From Alicyclobacillus tolerans (lineage in GTDB: Bacteria > Bacillota > Bacilli > Alicyclobacillales > Alicyclobacillaceae): a stretch of DNA of 37,368 bases. The translations under genes were made by a program, and so were the position numbers. The DNA lies in the NCBI RefSeq assembly GCF_021739485.1, contig NZ_JAJFNK010000048.1, positions 1-37,368 of the forward strand. Direction: 5' to 3'. Under the pieces are notes generated by a model, which ran no database searches, was not told the DNA's origin, and saw only the letters and a program-made list of their open reading frames with translations. How positions within the stretch are numbered: the first letter of the stretch is position 1; every line of letters begins with the position of its first letter. Positions 1 through 8,212 of the stretch are shown here, piece by piece.

Positions 1-238
1 TGAGATGGGAAGTCGAAAAATACGCCATTCCTCCCCGACTTTAGAAGTCAGGGTCTCCTGGCGCAAATCGATGAATTCTTGATTCTATCATACATCATCG
101 AATGCATCGTTGGCTCCGGAATTTTTGCTCCATTTTGTTCATGTTATGATTAATTCATAAAGGATTTCTACGACTTAACTGGAACAGTTTTACTGATTTA
201 TCGAACCACTCGTTCAAACGGAAGAGAGGAGCAATTCA
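1..238. other. Upstream region of the S9 peptidase gene
   Basis: No coding region is supported here. A short hairpin (GACTT/AAGTC with flanking CCC/GGG, 34-53) has no T-tract after it on the plus strand. A weak sigma-A-like promoter may lie at 122-150: TTTTTG, 17 bases, then a good TATGAT at 145-150. The ribosome site of the next gene (GAGAGGAG) is just before 239. The hairpin could belong to a gene ending before the window. Confidence 0.4.
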
Positions 239-2179
239 ATGAGCAAGCCGGTCACAAAACCGTATGGTTCCTGGAAATCCCCAATCACTCCCGAACTCAT
301 CGTATCCGCCACCATCCGCTTTGAGGAAGTCGCTATAGATGGAAATGACATTTATTGGACAGAAAGCCGTCCATCGGAGGGTGGACGTACCACCCTGGTC
401 AAACAAGCCGCCGCTTTGCCGGCAATGGACGTCACACCTTTGCCGTTCAACGTTCGGACCCGAGTGCACGAGTACGGCGGCGGAGCCTTTGTGGTCGACC
501 GGGGAACCGCATATTTTTCAAACTTTGCCGAGTCGCGGCTGTACCGGCAAGTTCCTGGGCAGGGCCCTGCCGTTCTCACTGCAGGAGACAACCTTCGCTA
601 TGCGGATGCCGCAGTGGATACCGCGCGCAACCGCCTGATTTGCGTGTGCGAAGACCATTCCGTTCCCGGCCAGGAAGCCCTCAACAGCATCGTCGCTGTG
701 CCGCTTTCCGGAGGATCTCCCGGTGAAGTCTTGGTGTCCGGAAACGACTTTTACTCGAACCCGCGCTTGAGCCCGGATGGAACTCGATTGGCGTGGCTCA
801 CTTGGAACCACCCCTATATGCCGTGGGACGGGACGGAACTTTGGGTCGCGGATGTCGACGCTTCGGGAGGCGTCCAAAACCCTGTCAAAGTAGCCGGCCA
901 AATCGGGAAAGAATCGGTCTTTCAACCGTCCTGGTCTCCGGACAGCGTGTTGTACTTTGTTTCGGACAAAACAGACTGGTGGAACCTGTACCGGTACAAT
1001 CCAAATACGAAAAAGCCGGAGCCCATCACCCAACTGGAAGCGGAATTTGGCCTGCCGCAATGGGTGTTCGGCTTGTCGACCTACGATTTTTCGTCTGAAC
1101 GCGAAATCATCTGCACGTACAACCGCCAAGGGACGTGGCAGCTTGCCCGGATCGACTTGACAACGCAAAGCCTTCAGGACATTCCCACCCCATACACGCT
1201 CATTGGCCACGTCAAGGCGACGTCCGATTTTGCCGTGTTTATTGCAGGGTCCGCTACGCAAGCCCAATGCGTCGTCAAACTCGATTTACAGACCGAACGG
1301 GTGTCAGTCCTCAAACGGTCTACCGAAGTCTCGGTGGACGAAGGGTTTCTGTCTGTACCGCAGGCCATTGAATTCTCGACGGACAACGGTCTGACAGCCT
1401 TTGGATTTTTCTACGCACCGCGAAACATCCACTTCGAGGCGCCGCTCGGTGAACGCCCGCCGCTCATCGTCTTCAGCCACGGAGGCCCCACCAGCGCCAC
1501 GTCGGCACAGTTCAACCTGTCCATTCAGTATTGGACCAGCCGCGGCCTAGGCGTCCTCGACGTCAACTACGGGGGCAGTAGTGGCTATGGAAGGGCGTAT
1601 CGCGATCGGCTGCTTGGCACGTGGGGTATTACCGACGTGCAAGACTGCGTCAATGGAGCGCAGTGGCTGGCGGACCGGGGAGACGTAGACTCCAGGCGGC
1701 TGGGGATTCGCGGCGGCAGTGCCGGGGGCTACACGACGTTGGCGGCCTTGACCTTCAAGAATGCGTTTCAAGTCGGGGCCAGCTACTTCGGCATCAGCGA
1801 CCTGGAACTGCTGGCCCACGACACGCACAAATTCGAGTCCCGCTACATGGAGCGCCTCGTCGGGCCCTATCCCGAATGCAAGGACTTGTTTGAAGAGCGC
1901 TCTCCCATTCACTTTACAGATAAACTTTCCTGTCCCGTTATCTTCTTCCAGGGGCTCGACGACAAAGTTGTTCCACCGAACCAAGCGGAAGTTATGGTCG
2001 AAAAATTAAAGGCCAAAGGTCTTCCCGTGGCCTATGTGACCTTTGAAGGCGAAGGGCATGGATTCCGAAAATCCGAAAACATCAAGCGGACGTTAGAGGC
2101 GGAGTTGTACTTCTATTCGAAGGTTCTGGGCTTTGACCTCGCCGAAGCCGTCGAGCCGGTTCCCATCGAAAACCTGTAA
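239..2179 (+). CDS. S9 family peptidase (prolyl oligopeptidase / acylaminoacyl-peptidase type)
   Basis: A 646-residue serine peptidase that should cleave short peptides, probably in the cytoplasm because no signal peptide is visible. The N-terminal 380 or so residues carry repeated beta-propeller-like strands (for example SPDGTRLAWLTW and SWSPDSVLYFVS). The C-terminal part is the alpha/beta-hydrolase domain. The catalytic triad is visible: Ser494 in GGSAGG, Asp575 in the LDDKVVP stretch and His607 in EGHGF. An HGGPT oxyanion-hole motif precedes the serine. The ATG at 239 follows GAGAGGAG at a normal distance. The length is usual for the acylaminoacyl-peptidase/dipeptidyl-peptidase group. It is a single-gene unit closed by a strong hairpin at 2280, convergent with the pdh operon. 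The exact substrate cannot be read from the sequence. Confidence 0.92.
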   Translation: MSKPVTKPYGSWKSPITPELIVSATIRFEEVAIDGNDIYWTESRPSEGGRTTLVKQAAALPAMDVTPLPFNVRTRVHEYGGGAFVVDRGTAYFSNFAESRLYRQVPGQGPAVLTAGDNLRYADAAVDTARNRLICVCEDHSVPGQEALNSIVAVPLSGGSPGEVLVSGNDFYSNPRLSPDGTRLAWLTWNHPYMPWDGTELWVADVDASGGVQNPVKVAGQIGKESVFQPSWSPDSVLYFVSDKTDWWNLYRYNPNTKKPEPITQLEAEFGLPQWVFGLSTYDFSSEREIICTYNRQGTWQLARIDLTTQSLQDIPTPYTLIGHVKATSDFAVFIAGSATQAQCVVKLDLQTERVSVLKRSTEVSVDEGFLSVPQAIEFSTDNGLTAFGFFYAPRNIHFEAPLGERPPLIVFSHGGPTSATSAQFNLSIQYWTSRGLGVLDVNYGGSSGYGRAYRDRLLGTWGITDVQDCVNGAQWLADRGDVDSRRLGIRGGSAGGYTTLAALTFKNAFQVGASYFGISDLELLAHDTHKFESRYMERLVGPYPECKDLFEERSPIHFTDKLSCPVIFFQGLDDKVVPPNQAEVMVEKLKAKGLPVAYVTFEGEGHGFRKSENIKRTLEAELYFYSKVLGFDLAEAVEPVPIENL

Positions 2180-2279
2180 CCGACGACATCTCGGCGAACC
2201 GCCATGCCAACGGTCAACGCGTACAACCCTATGCAAGTGCCTGTTGCTGTGCTGCTCAACACTGCACACAGCCTTCGCA

Positions 2280-2313
2280 GGGGACGGCGAGTTCAATTCG
2301 CCGTCCCCGTTTT
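2280..2313 (+). terminator. Rho-independent terminator after the S9 peptidase
   Basis: A perfect 11-bp stem GGGGACGGCGA / TCGCCGTCCCC (2280-2290 and 2298-2308) with a 7-base loop is followed by GTTTT. It lies about 100 bases after the peptidase stop. Confidence 0.8.
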
Positions 2314-2335
2314 GCCAAGGCTCCCCTTTTCGATG

Positions 2336-2372
2336 CCAAAAAGGCTGCGTCGGCACAACACCGACGCAGCCT
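2336..2372 (-). terminator. Rho-independent terminator of the pdh operon
   Basis: A perfect 12-bp stem AGGCTGCGTCGG / CCGACGCAGCCT (2342-2353 and 2361-2372) with a 7-base loop. Read on the minus strand it is followed by a run of T. It lies about 50 bases after the pdhC stop and closes the operon before any E3 gene. Confidence 0.85.
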
Positions 2373-2422
2373 AAAACGAGCAACCGCTCGACTTCTTGCG
2401 CAATACCTTTTTCGCAAATTAC

Positions 2423-3817
2423 CTATACCAGCTCCAGGAACATCTCCGCTGGGTTTTGCAGATAGCGAATGACATGACGCGTAAAGCGTCCCGACATACC
2501 TCCGTCAATCACGCGGTGATCAAACGTCAGCGACAACGTCAGCATCTGGCGCACGACAATGCTGTCATCCTCCAAAGCGACGGGACGTTTCGCAATCTTA
2601 CCCACCGCGAGGATCGCCACTTCAGGGTAGTTGATGATGGGCGTAGCAAACAAACCACCAAACGACCCGATGTTACTGATGGTAAACGTCCCTCCCTGCA
2701 GTTCTGCCTGCGTGAGGGTACGGTCGTGAGCCTTCGCACTCAGGCGCTCCACGTCGGCCGCCAGTTCCAAAAGGCTCTTTTGATCGGCATTCGCGATGAC
2801 GGGAACGAGCAGTCCGTTGGGCGTATCGACGGCGATGCCGATGTTGTAGTAGCGCTTCAGCACAATTTCCCCCGCGCTGTCGTCAAGCGAAGCGTTGAGA
2901 TACGGATACTCTTTCAAAGCGGACACCACCGCTTTGATGACAAACGGCAGATAGGTCAGTTTGACGCCTTTTCTTTGGGCGATCTCGGCAGCTTTGCGCT
3001 TAAATGCCACCAATTCCGTAGCATCCGCTTCGTCCATCCCGGTAACGTGCGGTGCCGTGTAGATGGAGCGCACCATGTGTTCGGAAATGGCGCGGCGCAG
3101 CCCTCGCAGCGCGACGCGTTCCTCGGACTGAAGCGGACCGCCCGGTGCGGCTGCGGTCGGCATAGGCGAGAGCGGCGGCAATGGTGCTCCCGCCCTGTGA
3201 GGAGATGCCGGATTTGGCGCTGAGACGTTTGCGCCGGCGGCGTTTCCCCCCGCCTGTACATCTGGCTGAACTGCACCTTGTTTTCCCTGCATAACCCGCC
3301 GGATATCCTCTTCCGTCACGCGGCCGTCCTTACCTGTCCCTGTCACTTCGTCGATGTTGACAGACATCTCCCGGGCAAACCTGCGGATGGCCGGAGTTGC
3401 CAGTGCGCGTCGGCGCGGTTTTGCAGGGGCACCCGCGGCTCCCGCTGCCCAGGCAGCCGAGGCGGCAAGGGCGGATGCCGGATCTGCAGGCGAAACAGGC
3501 GCAGCCGAAGCCGCCACCGGTTCCGGCGTTGCCGTGGTTGCCGGCGCTGTAGAAGCCGCTGCTGACCCGGTCGCAGCATCGGGTGCCGAGAACTCGACGA
3601 GCACAGTTCCGACCTTGACGACTTCGCCCTCAACCGCGTGAAGCTTTGCAATGGTCCCCGCATACGGAGAGGAAACCTCGACGAGTGCTTTGTCCGTCTG
3701 TATTTCAACCAGGGGTTGATCCGCCTGGACTGTTTCGTGTTCGTGAACAAGCCAGCGGACAATTTCCGCTTCGTGGATTCCCTCCCCAACATCCGGCAGT
3801 TTCCACTGTTGCATCAT
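2423..3817 (-). CDS. pdhC: Pyruvate dehydrogenase complex E2, dihydrolipoamide acetyltransferase
   Basis: Core subunit of a 2-oxoacid dehydrogenase complex; it moves the acyl group from E1 to CoA through a lipoyl arm. The 464-residue protein has one lipoyl domain (residues 1-80, lipoylated Lys43 in QTDKALVEV), an Ala/Pro-rich linker, a peripheral-subunit-binding domain (about 137-175, RRRALATPAIRRFA and GKDGRVTEEDI), a second flexible linker and the catalytic acyltransferase domain (about 236-464) with the active-site His434/Asp438 in DHRVIDGG. Two adjacent ATG codons are possible (3817 and 3814); AAGGGGG lies seven bases before the first. Its ribosome site overlaps the stop of pdhB, so the genes are tightly linked. 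A branched-chain substrate is possible, but the Bacillus-PdhA-like E1 alpha favours pyruvate. Confidence 0.93.
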   Translation of the reverse strand: MMQQWKLPDVGEGIHEAEIVRWLVHEHETVQADQPLVEIQTDKALVEVSSPYAGTIAKLHAVEGEVVKVGTVLVEFSAPDAATGSAAASTAPATTATPEPVAASAAPVSPADPASALAASAAWAAGAAGAPAKPRRRALATPAIRRFAREMSVNIDEVTGTGKDGRVTEEDIRRVMQGKQGAVQPDVQAGGNAAGANVSAPNPASPHRAGAPLPPLSPMPTAAAPGGPLQSEERVALRGLRRAISEHMVRSIYTAPHVTGMDEADATELVAFKRKAAEIAQRKGVKLTYLPFVIKAVVSALKEYPYLNASLDDSAGEIVLKRYYNIGIAVDTPNGLLVPVIANADQKSLLELAADVERLSAKAHDRTLTQAELQGGTFTISNIGSFGGLFATPIINYPEVAILAVGKIAKRPVALEDDSIVVRQMLTLSLTFDHRVIDGGMSGRFTRHVIRYLQNPAEMFLELV

Positions 3818-3829
3818 GGCGGAGCCCCC

Positions 3830-4810
3830 TTAAAACTCGATGGTCTGAATAATCGCGTCTAGCGTGCGGCTGACGCTCGGCAGCCAGAGGTCTTCAATCG
3901 ACGGAACGGGAAACGGCGTGTCGTAACCGGTCACCCGCGCAATCGGAGCCGCCAAATACAAAAACGCCTGCTCGTTGACCTGGGCAATCAGTTCCCCGCC
4001 AACGCCGCCGGTCTTCACGGCTTCGTGAACAATGACTGCCCGGCCGGTCTTTTTAATCGACTCGACGACGGTTTTGGTGTCGAGCGGTGAAATTGAGCGA
4101 AGGTCGATCACTTCGCACGAGGTGTTGTGTTCGTCTTTGGCCCTCTGAGCAGCCTCCAGTGCGATAGGGACAGTCGGTCCCCAAGCAATGACCGTAATGT
4201 CATCGCCTTCTTGCAGCACATTGGCGGTCCCCAGCGGCACTTCGTAGTATCCCTCTGGCACTTCCATCCGGTGCGAGCGGTACAGTTTCATCGGTTCCAT
4301 CACAATGACGGGATCGGGATCGGCGACTGCTGCTAAAATCAGCCCCTTCGCATCGTACGGATTGCTGGGGATGACCAACTTGACGCCGGGCGTGTGCAGA
4401 AACAGGGCTTCCAAACTGTCCGAGTGCAGTTCCGGAGTGCGGACTCCGCCGCCAAACGGCGCCCGGATGACCATCGGTGCAGTAAAGCGGCCTTGCGAAC
4501 GGAAGCGAAAGCGCGCGGCTTGCGATGCGACCTGGTCGAATGCCTCGTAGATAAAACCGAGAAACTGGATTTCTGCGATGGGTTTCATCCCCGCAACGGC
4601 AAGGCCGATGGAGGTTCCAATAATGCCGGACTCCGCGAGCGGCGTGTCGGTGACGCGGTGTGTGCCAAAGCGCTGAGTCAATCCCTCGGTCGCGCGGAAG
4701 ACGCCGCCGTTTTTCCCAACGTCCTCGCCGAGAATCATCACCTTGTCATCGCTTTGTAAAGCCACGGACAATGCGTCGTTGATGGCTTGAATCATATTCA
4801 TCGCAGGCAT
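3830..4810 (-). CDS. pdhB: Pyruvate dehydrogenase E1 component, beta subunit
   Basis: A 326-residue thiamine-diphosphate enzyme subunit that with PdhA decarboxylates pyruvate and reductively acetylates the lipoyl group of E2. It closely follows the Bacillus PdhB pattern: MIQAINDAL at the start, LGEDVGKNGGVFRATEGL near residue 30, DTPLAESGI, a TPP-side FGGGVRTPELHSDSLE region and the C-terminal transketolase domain with VIDLRSISPLD. GGGAGG precedes the ATG at 4810. Only two bases separate the pdhA stop from this start, so the ribosome site lies inside pdhA and translation is probably coupled. Length is typical. Confidence 0.94.
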   Translation of the reverse strand: MPAMNMIQAINDALSVALQSDDKVMILGEDVGKNGGVFRATEGLTQRFGTHRVTDTPLAESGIIGTSIGLAVAGMKPIAEIQFLGFIYEAFDQVASQAARFRFRSQGRFTAPMVIRAPFGGGVRTPELHSDSLEALFLHTPGVKLVIPSNPYDAKGLILAAVADPDPVIVMEPMKLYRSHRMEVPEGYYEVPLGTANVLQEGDDITVIAWGPTVPIALEAAQRAKDEHNTSCEVIDLRSISPLDTKTVVESIKKTGRAVIVHEAVKTGGVGGELIAQVNEQAFLYLAAPIARVTGYDTPFPVPSIEDLWLPSVSRTLDAIIQTIEF

Positions 4811-4812
4811 GC

Positions 4813-5910
4813 TCAGTTCCCTCCCAACTCGCGCTGCATCCGCCTTGCAAACTCCGCGCGCTGTTCCTCAAGGTGCACGGGCCGTGCGGCGTATACGCTG
4901 TCAAACACCGTAGCCGGGTCCGGGTGGGCGAGGGATTCCGCCTGTTTCACCGCGTCCTCCACAATAGCCTGAGCCTTTTGCCACGCGTCCTGTTCTAAGG
5001 CATCGTCCCACAGTCCCTCGCGCTCCAGATAACGGCGCAAGCGCCCAATCGGATCGCGTTGTTCCCACTGCTTTTGAACCTCTTCGCTGCGATAGCGCGT
5101 CGGGTCGTCCGCGGTGGTGTGCGCCCCAAGGCGATACGTCACGGCTTCGATGAGCGTCGGCCCCTTGCCGCTGCGCGCGTGCTCTACAGCCCGCTGCATC
5201 GCGTTGTACACGGCGAACAAATCGTTTCCGTCGACGCGAATCCCAGGCATTCCGTACGCAAGCGCTTTCTGCGCGATGGTACGTGAAGACATCTGCCGCT
5301 CCACCGGAACACTGATGGCCCATTGGTTGTTTTGACAGAAAAACACAGCTGGAACTTGAAACACCGAAGCAAAATTGAGCGCCTCGTGAAAATCGCCTTC
5401 CGAAGTGGAGCCATCTCCGAAATAGGTTGCGGCGACACTGGACTTTCCTTGCAGTTTATGGGCCCACGCAATGCCTACTGCGTGCAGCAGTTGGTCAGCG
5501 ATCACGATTTGCACCGGCAAGACGTTTAGCTCCTCAGGGGTAAAACCTGCCGCGGGGTGTCCCATCGCGCCAAGCAGCGCCCGGTACGGAGGGAAACCGT
5601 GGTACATCAGGCCCGCTAATTCCCGGTAACTTGGACACACCCAATCGGTCTTTTGCAACGCGGCAAAGCTTCCAATCTGCGCGGCCTCCTGGCCTGAAAA
5701 AGGTGCGTAGGTGCCGATGCGGCCTTGACGCTGCAACCGGACTGCCCGTTGGTCAAACGTTCTAGAGATGACCATCCACCGGTACATGTCGAGTAATTTT
5801 TCTTGCGGCAAATCAGGGGCTGATCCGGACAGCGTTCCGTCCTCATTGAGGATTGTTTCGGTGGGAAAGTCGTGTTCTGCAAGATCCACGTTTGCAGCAA
5901 ATTCCGCCAT
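4813..5910 (-). CDS. pdhA: Pyruvate dehydrogenase E1 component, alpha subunit
   Basis: A 365-residue E1 alpha subunit. The TPP-binding signature is clear: GDG at 165-167 followed about 27 residues later by NN at 194-195. The regulatory-loop region HTTADDPTRYR resembles Bacillus PdhA and argues for pyruvate rather than a branched-chain 2-oxoacid, although the families are close. The start at 5910 is preceded by AAAGGTGGTG at the usual distance. It is the first gene of the three-gene operon. A candidate promoter lies about 160-190 bases upstream. No E3 (dihydrolipoamide dehydrogenase) gene follows, so E3 must be encoded elsewhere or be shared. Confidence 0.93.
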   Translation of the reverse strand: MAEFAANVDLAEHDFPTETILNEDGTLSGSAPDLPQEKLLDMYRWMVISRTFDQRAVRLQRQGRIGTYAPFSGQEAAQIGSFAALQKTDWVCPSYRELAGLMYHGFPPYRALLGAMGHPAAGFTPEELNVLPVQIVIADQLLHAVGIAWAHKLQGKSSVAATYFGDGSTSEGDFHEALNFASVFQVPAVFFCQNNQWAISVPVERQMSSRTIAQKALAYGMPGIRVDGNDLFAVYNAMQRAVEHARSGKGPTLIEAVTYRLGAHTTADDPTRYRSEEVQKQWEQRDPIGRLRRYLEREGLWDDALEQDAWQKAQAIVEDAVKQAESLAHPDPATVFDSVYAARPVHLEEQRAEFARRMQRELGGN

Positions 5911-6241
5911 GCAAGCACCACCTTTATTTAATCGCGATTGTCGTGCGGCAGCTCCGTCATCTATCGAAAAACGTGCAAAACGCTGCCATTCTAGAAAACG
6001 GCTGACGTCACCCGTCGATCACTTCAGACGCCGCCGAGTTTCTCAACAAAATGGTAGAGTATAGATACAAGGTACCTAGGCAAAATAATTTAGTCAATAG
6101 CGCGGCACCTGCCATGTCGGGCCAAAACACCCGCATGAATCCAGGTTTTTTCAGCACAGGCGCGGAAACAGGCAAAAACAATGGGTTGCCGCGACCAGGC
6201 AGCGGGTGGTATTACTTTCAGTAGCACCCTGTGAAAAATCG
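5911..6241. other. Intergenic region between the divergent pdh operon and the 6242 membrane protein
   Basis: It holds the pdhA ribosome site (5914-5925) and the candidate pdh promoter. There is no clear promoter or strong ribosome site for the plus-strand gene; TATAGATAC near 6060 is only a loose -10 match. A GTG at 6206 would extend that gene by 12 residues. Confidence 0.4.
6069..6097 (-). promoter_or_regulatory. Candidate sigma-A promoter of the pdh operon with overlapping palindrome
   Basis: On the minus strand TTGACT (6097-6092) is followed after 17 bases by TACCTT (6074-6069), a weak -10 that keeps the most conserved T, A and final T. The palindrome AGGTACCT and a neighbouring CCTAGG sit across the spacer and -10, where a repressor could bind. 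This is a pattern match only. Confidence 0.35.
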
Positions 6242-7441
6242 ATGAATGGAGCCGAGCGATTCTTGAAGAACCCAATCCGAACGTCCGCAGAGGGCAGCTC
6301 TGAAAAGAAAACGATCCAAGAATGGGAACAAGAATACGGCATCTACATCATGGACATTGACGGTTTTGACAGCCAGGACCCGAAACTGTACGAGCGGCTG
6401 TTTACGCGCCAGGAATTTGAGCAGTCCGCAGCGCAATGCACCGTGATCCCGCGAAAGCGCCAAACACCCGACTCGACGCCGTCGGCAAGTACAACGGCCG
6501 TACGAGACAACCCGGCGCGAAGCAGGTCCGCCGGATCACCGCCAGCCGCGGCTACTGTGGCTGCCGCGGCGATTTCGAGTGCAGCAGCGGCAGCCGCTGG
6601 AGCTGAAAGGACGTTCCAAGACGAAAGCCAGGCGTGGAGCAAAGAAGGGATTAAGGACAGAACTAAAAACGGGATTAAAGACGGAATCGACAAGAGAATC
6701 CAGAACGCAAACAAAGGCGAGCAGGACAGCGAATACACCGACCCGTGGCAAGACGGACTAAAAAATGGGCTGAAAAAAAGGGTTGCGGACCTCAGAGTGC
6801 TTCTGAACAAGTACCAAGAAAAAGGCCGGGACCAGGTAAAAAGGCGCCATGGAACCAAACGGCAACCCTCTGTAGCTAAGGCATCGGCACCTGAAAAACA
6901 AGCGCGGACCAAAGGCGGTTATACGCCGTTTCATGCAGTCAACCTAAAAACTCTGAATCCAGTTCAAAAGCGACTGTTCTTGACCGCTCTCGTACTCGTG
7001 ACACTCCCTACTCTGGGTACGTGGGGAGTCTACGGACTGTACGGACGCCTGACTCGCAGAATCTCTGTAAAATGGGTTTGGCCGGCTGGAATGCTGGCAT
7101 TGGATTTTTTGATCTTGCTCATCCAACCCGTCACGCCGTTTCTTTCAGGTGCAGGGTACTTGTGGTATCTGGTACTCGGCCTGTTGGCGCAGTTGATTCA
7201 CAGCCTGTGGAATGGACTGAATCACTTGTTTTCGCCTCAGGCGAACGCCGTTTCCGGTGGAGGGCCGTTTCTCAGTTCGGTGACTGTGGCCGGAAATCCG
7301 TTAAACCTGTACTTTACATTGGATAAAGCGGTCGTCAGCAGCCTCATTTTAGCGACGGCCATCGTCAGCGTCCACGACTTGATTCGCCGCGGTCTCGGAA
7401 AGATGCGGATTCCTGCAAAAAATGAAAAAGGCCGCCGCTGA
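6242..7441 (+). CDS. Unrecognised membrane protein with charged low-complexity middle region
   Basis: About 399 residues, function unknown. The N-terminal part (about residues 20-60) holds a WEQEYGIYIMDIDGFD and LYERLFTRQEF stretch. From memory it resembles short uncharacterised Bacillota proteins, but I cannot confirm this. Next comes an Ala/Ser-rich segment and then a lysine-rich segment in which IKD/IKDG units repeat (6650-6700). The last 150 or so residues hold three to four hydrophobic helices, for example LTALVLVTLPTLGTWGVYG and MLALDFLILLIQ. No signal peptide is visible, so the first 230 residues are probably cytoplasmic. The start is uncertain: neither the ATG at 6242 nor the GTG at 6206 has a good ribosome site. 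It stands alone, divergent from pdhA. Confidence 0.75.
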   Translation: MNGAERFLKNPIRTSAEGSSEKKTIQEWEQEYGIYIMDIDGFDSQDPKLYERLFTRQEFEQSAAQCTVIPRKRQTPDSTPSASTTAVRDNPARSRSAGSPPAAATVAAAAISSAAAAAAGAERTFQDESQAWSKEGIKDRTKNGIKDGIDKRIQNANKGEQDSEYTDPWQDGLKNGLKKRVADLRVLLNKYQEKGRDQVKRRHGTKRQPSVAKASAPEKQARTKGGYTPFHAVNLKTLNPVQKRLFLTALVLVTLPTLGTWGVYGLYGRLTRRISVKWVWPAGMLALDFLILLIQPVTPFLSGAGYLWYLVLGLLAQLIHSLWNGLNHLFSPQANAVSGGGPFLSSVTVAGNPLNLYFTLDKAVVSSLILATAIVSVHDLIRRGLGKMRIPAKNEKGRR

Positions 7442-7977
7442 ACGACAACCACCATGAAATCCTATGAGTTCCCATAACATAGAATGACGGTTTTGCTGCG
7501 TGCATGTGTCCATGTCCAACGGACTGCGACCCGAGGTGCACGCTCTCTTTAAGTCTTTGCACCTGCAACCATGCCCGTACTTCTCCTTTGCCAGCGTCGA
7601 ACATCAGATTTGGGAGCGCTACGCGATGGAAACGGGCACCGAACCCGCAGTGGTTTGGCGTGCGTGTTCTGGACAGTTGCAAAATGGATACACACCCGAC
7701 GGTTCTACGCGAAAGACCGTTTTCATCAACTTGGTGGCTGGTTGGACGACAACTAATTCACGACACTGTACACACCATGCAACCGGGCTGTCTTCTGGAT
7801 TGTTCCGGTAATCTATCATTCTGTGCTTCCCCCTTGGACAAAAACAACATCTAAAATAGCACAACCCGGATGTCGAAACGAGTCGGAGTGTGGCCGTCAC
7901 AAAGTATTCACACCTCGAGACGGTCACTTTCTTTCAGAAGACTCGTTTTCCTAAACAAATTGTGCTTTTTCTCCAGC
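7442..7977. other. 536-base gap without a confident gene
   Basis: A plus-strand open stretch from an ATG at 7512 to 7811 has codon use like real genes over its first 55 codons (MSNGLRPEVHALFKSLH, WERYAMETGTEP) but no ribosome site, and its later codons look random; it could be a decayed gene. A 9-bp stem GTGGCCGTC / GACGGTCAC (7890-7898 and 7919-7927) is followed by TTTCTTTC on the plus strand and might be a weak terminator. Nothing else is evident. Confidence 0.3.
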
Positions 7978-8082
7978 CTAGCTCTTCTTTGCTCCCGGCA
8001 AATAGGCTGCGTATACATGGTAATAAGCGGATTTAGAAAGCCGATTTGCCAATGCCGTGTTATGGATGGCCTGCTGTGTCAT
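7978..8082 (-). CDS. 34-codon small ORF with strong ribosome site
   Basis: Encodes 34 residues beginning MTQQAIHNTALANRL and ending YLPGAKKS; I do not recognise it. The main support is AAAGGGGGATCTC directly before the ATG at 8082, among the strongest ribosome sites in the window. The peptide is basic at its end, with a Tyr/Ala-rich middle (AYYHVYAAY) that could form an amphipathic helix; no clear membrane segment. It lies about 130 bases downstream of the histidine kinase gene on the same strand and may share its transcript. The intervening leader can fold so that the ribosome site is hidden. It may be a chance ORF; ribosome profiling or conservation would decide. Confidence 0.5.
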   Translation of the reverse strand: MTQQAIHNTALANRLSKSAYYHVYAAYLPGAKKS

Positions 8083-8083
8083 G

Positions 8084-8126
8084 AGATCCCCCTTTGGATG
8101 CGTGTGAGTACCGATAACGGGGATCT
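8084..8126 (-). promoter_or_regulatory. Inverted repeat able to sequester the ribosome site of the 34-codon ORF
   Basis: AGATCCCC (8084-8091) and GGGGATCT (8119-8126) form a perfect 8-bp inverted repeat with a 27-base loop. On the minus-strand RNA the 3' arm is the GGGGATCT part of the ribosome site. A second hairpin, AGCCGG / CCGGCT with a 6-base loop (8160-8177), lies just upstream. Neither is followed by a T-run, so control would be at translation. Confidence 0.45.
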
Positions 8127-8212
8127 TCGAGAGGCTTCGACAGCCACCTGCTTTCAGACAGCCGGTACTTTCCGGCTCAGGCAGTAACAAGCGGGGTATG
8201 AGAAAATTGATG

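Noticed and set aside
2396..3223. Long plus-strand ORF opposite pdhC
   Set aside because: Antisense shadow of a strongly supported gene with all E2 motifs.
8101..8200. Known c-di-GMP or cobalamin riboswitch before the 34-codon ORF
   Set aside because: The conserved cores of these families could not be found, so it is left as an unassigned structured leader.
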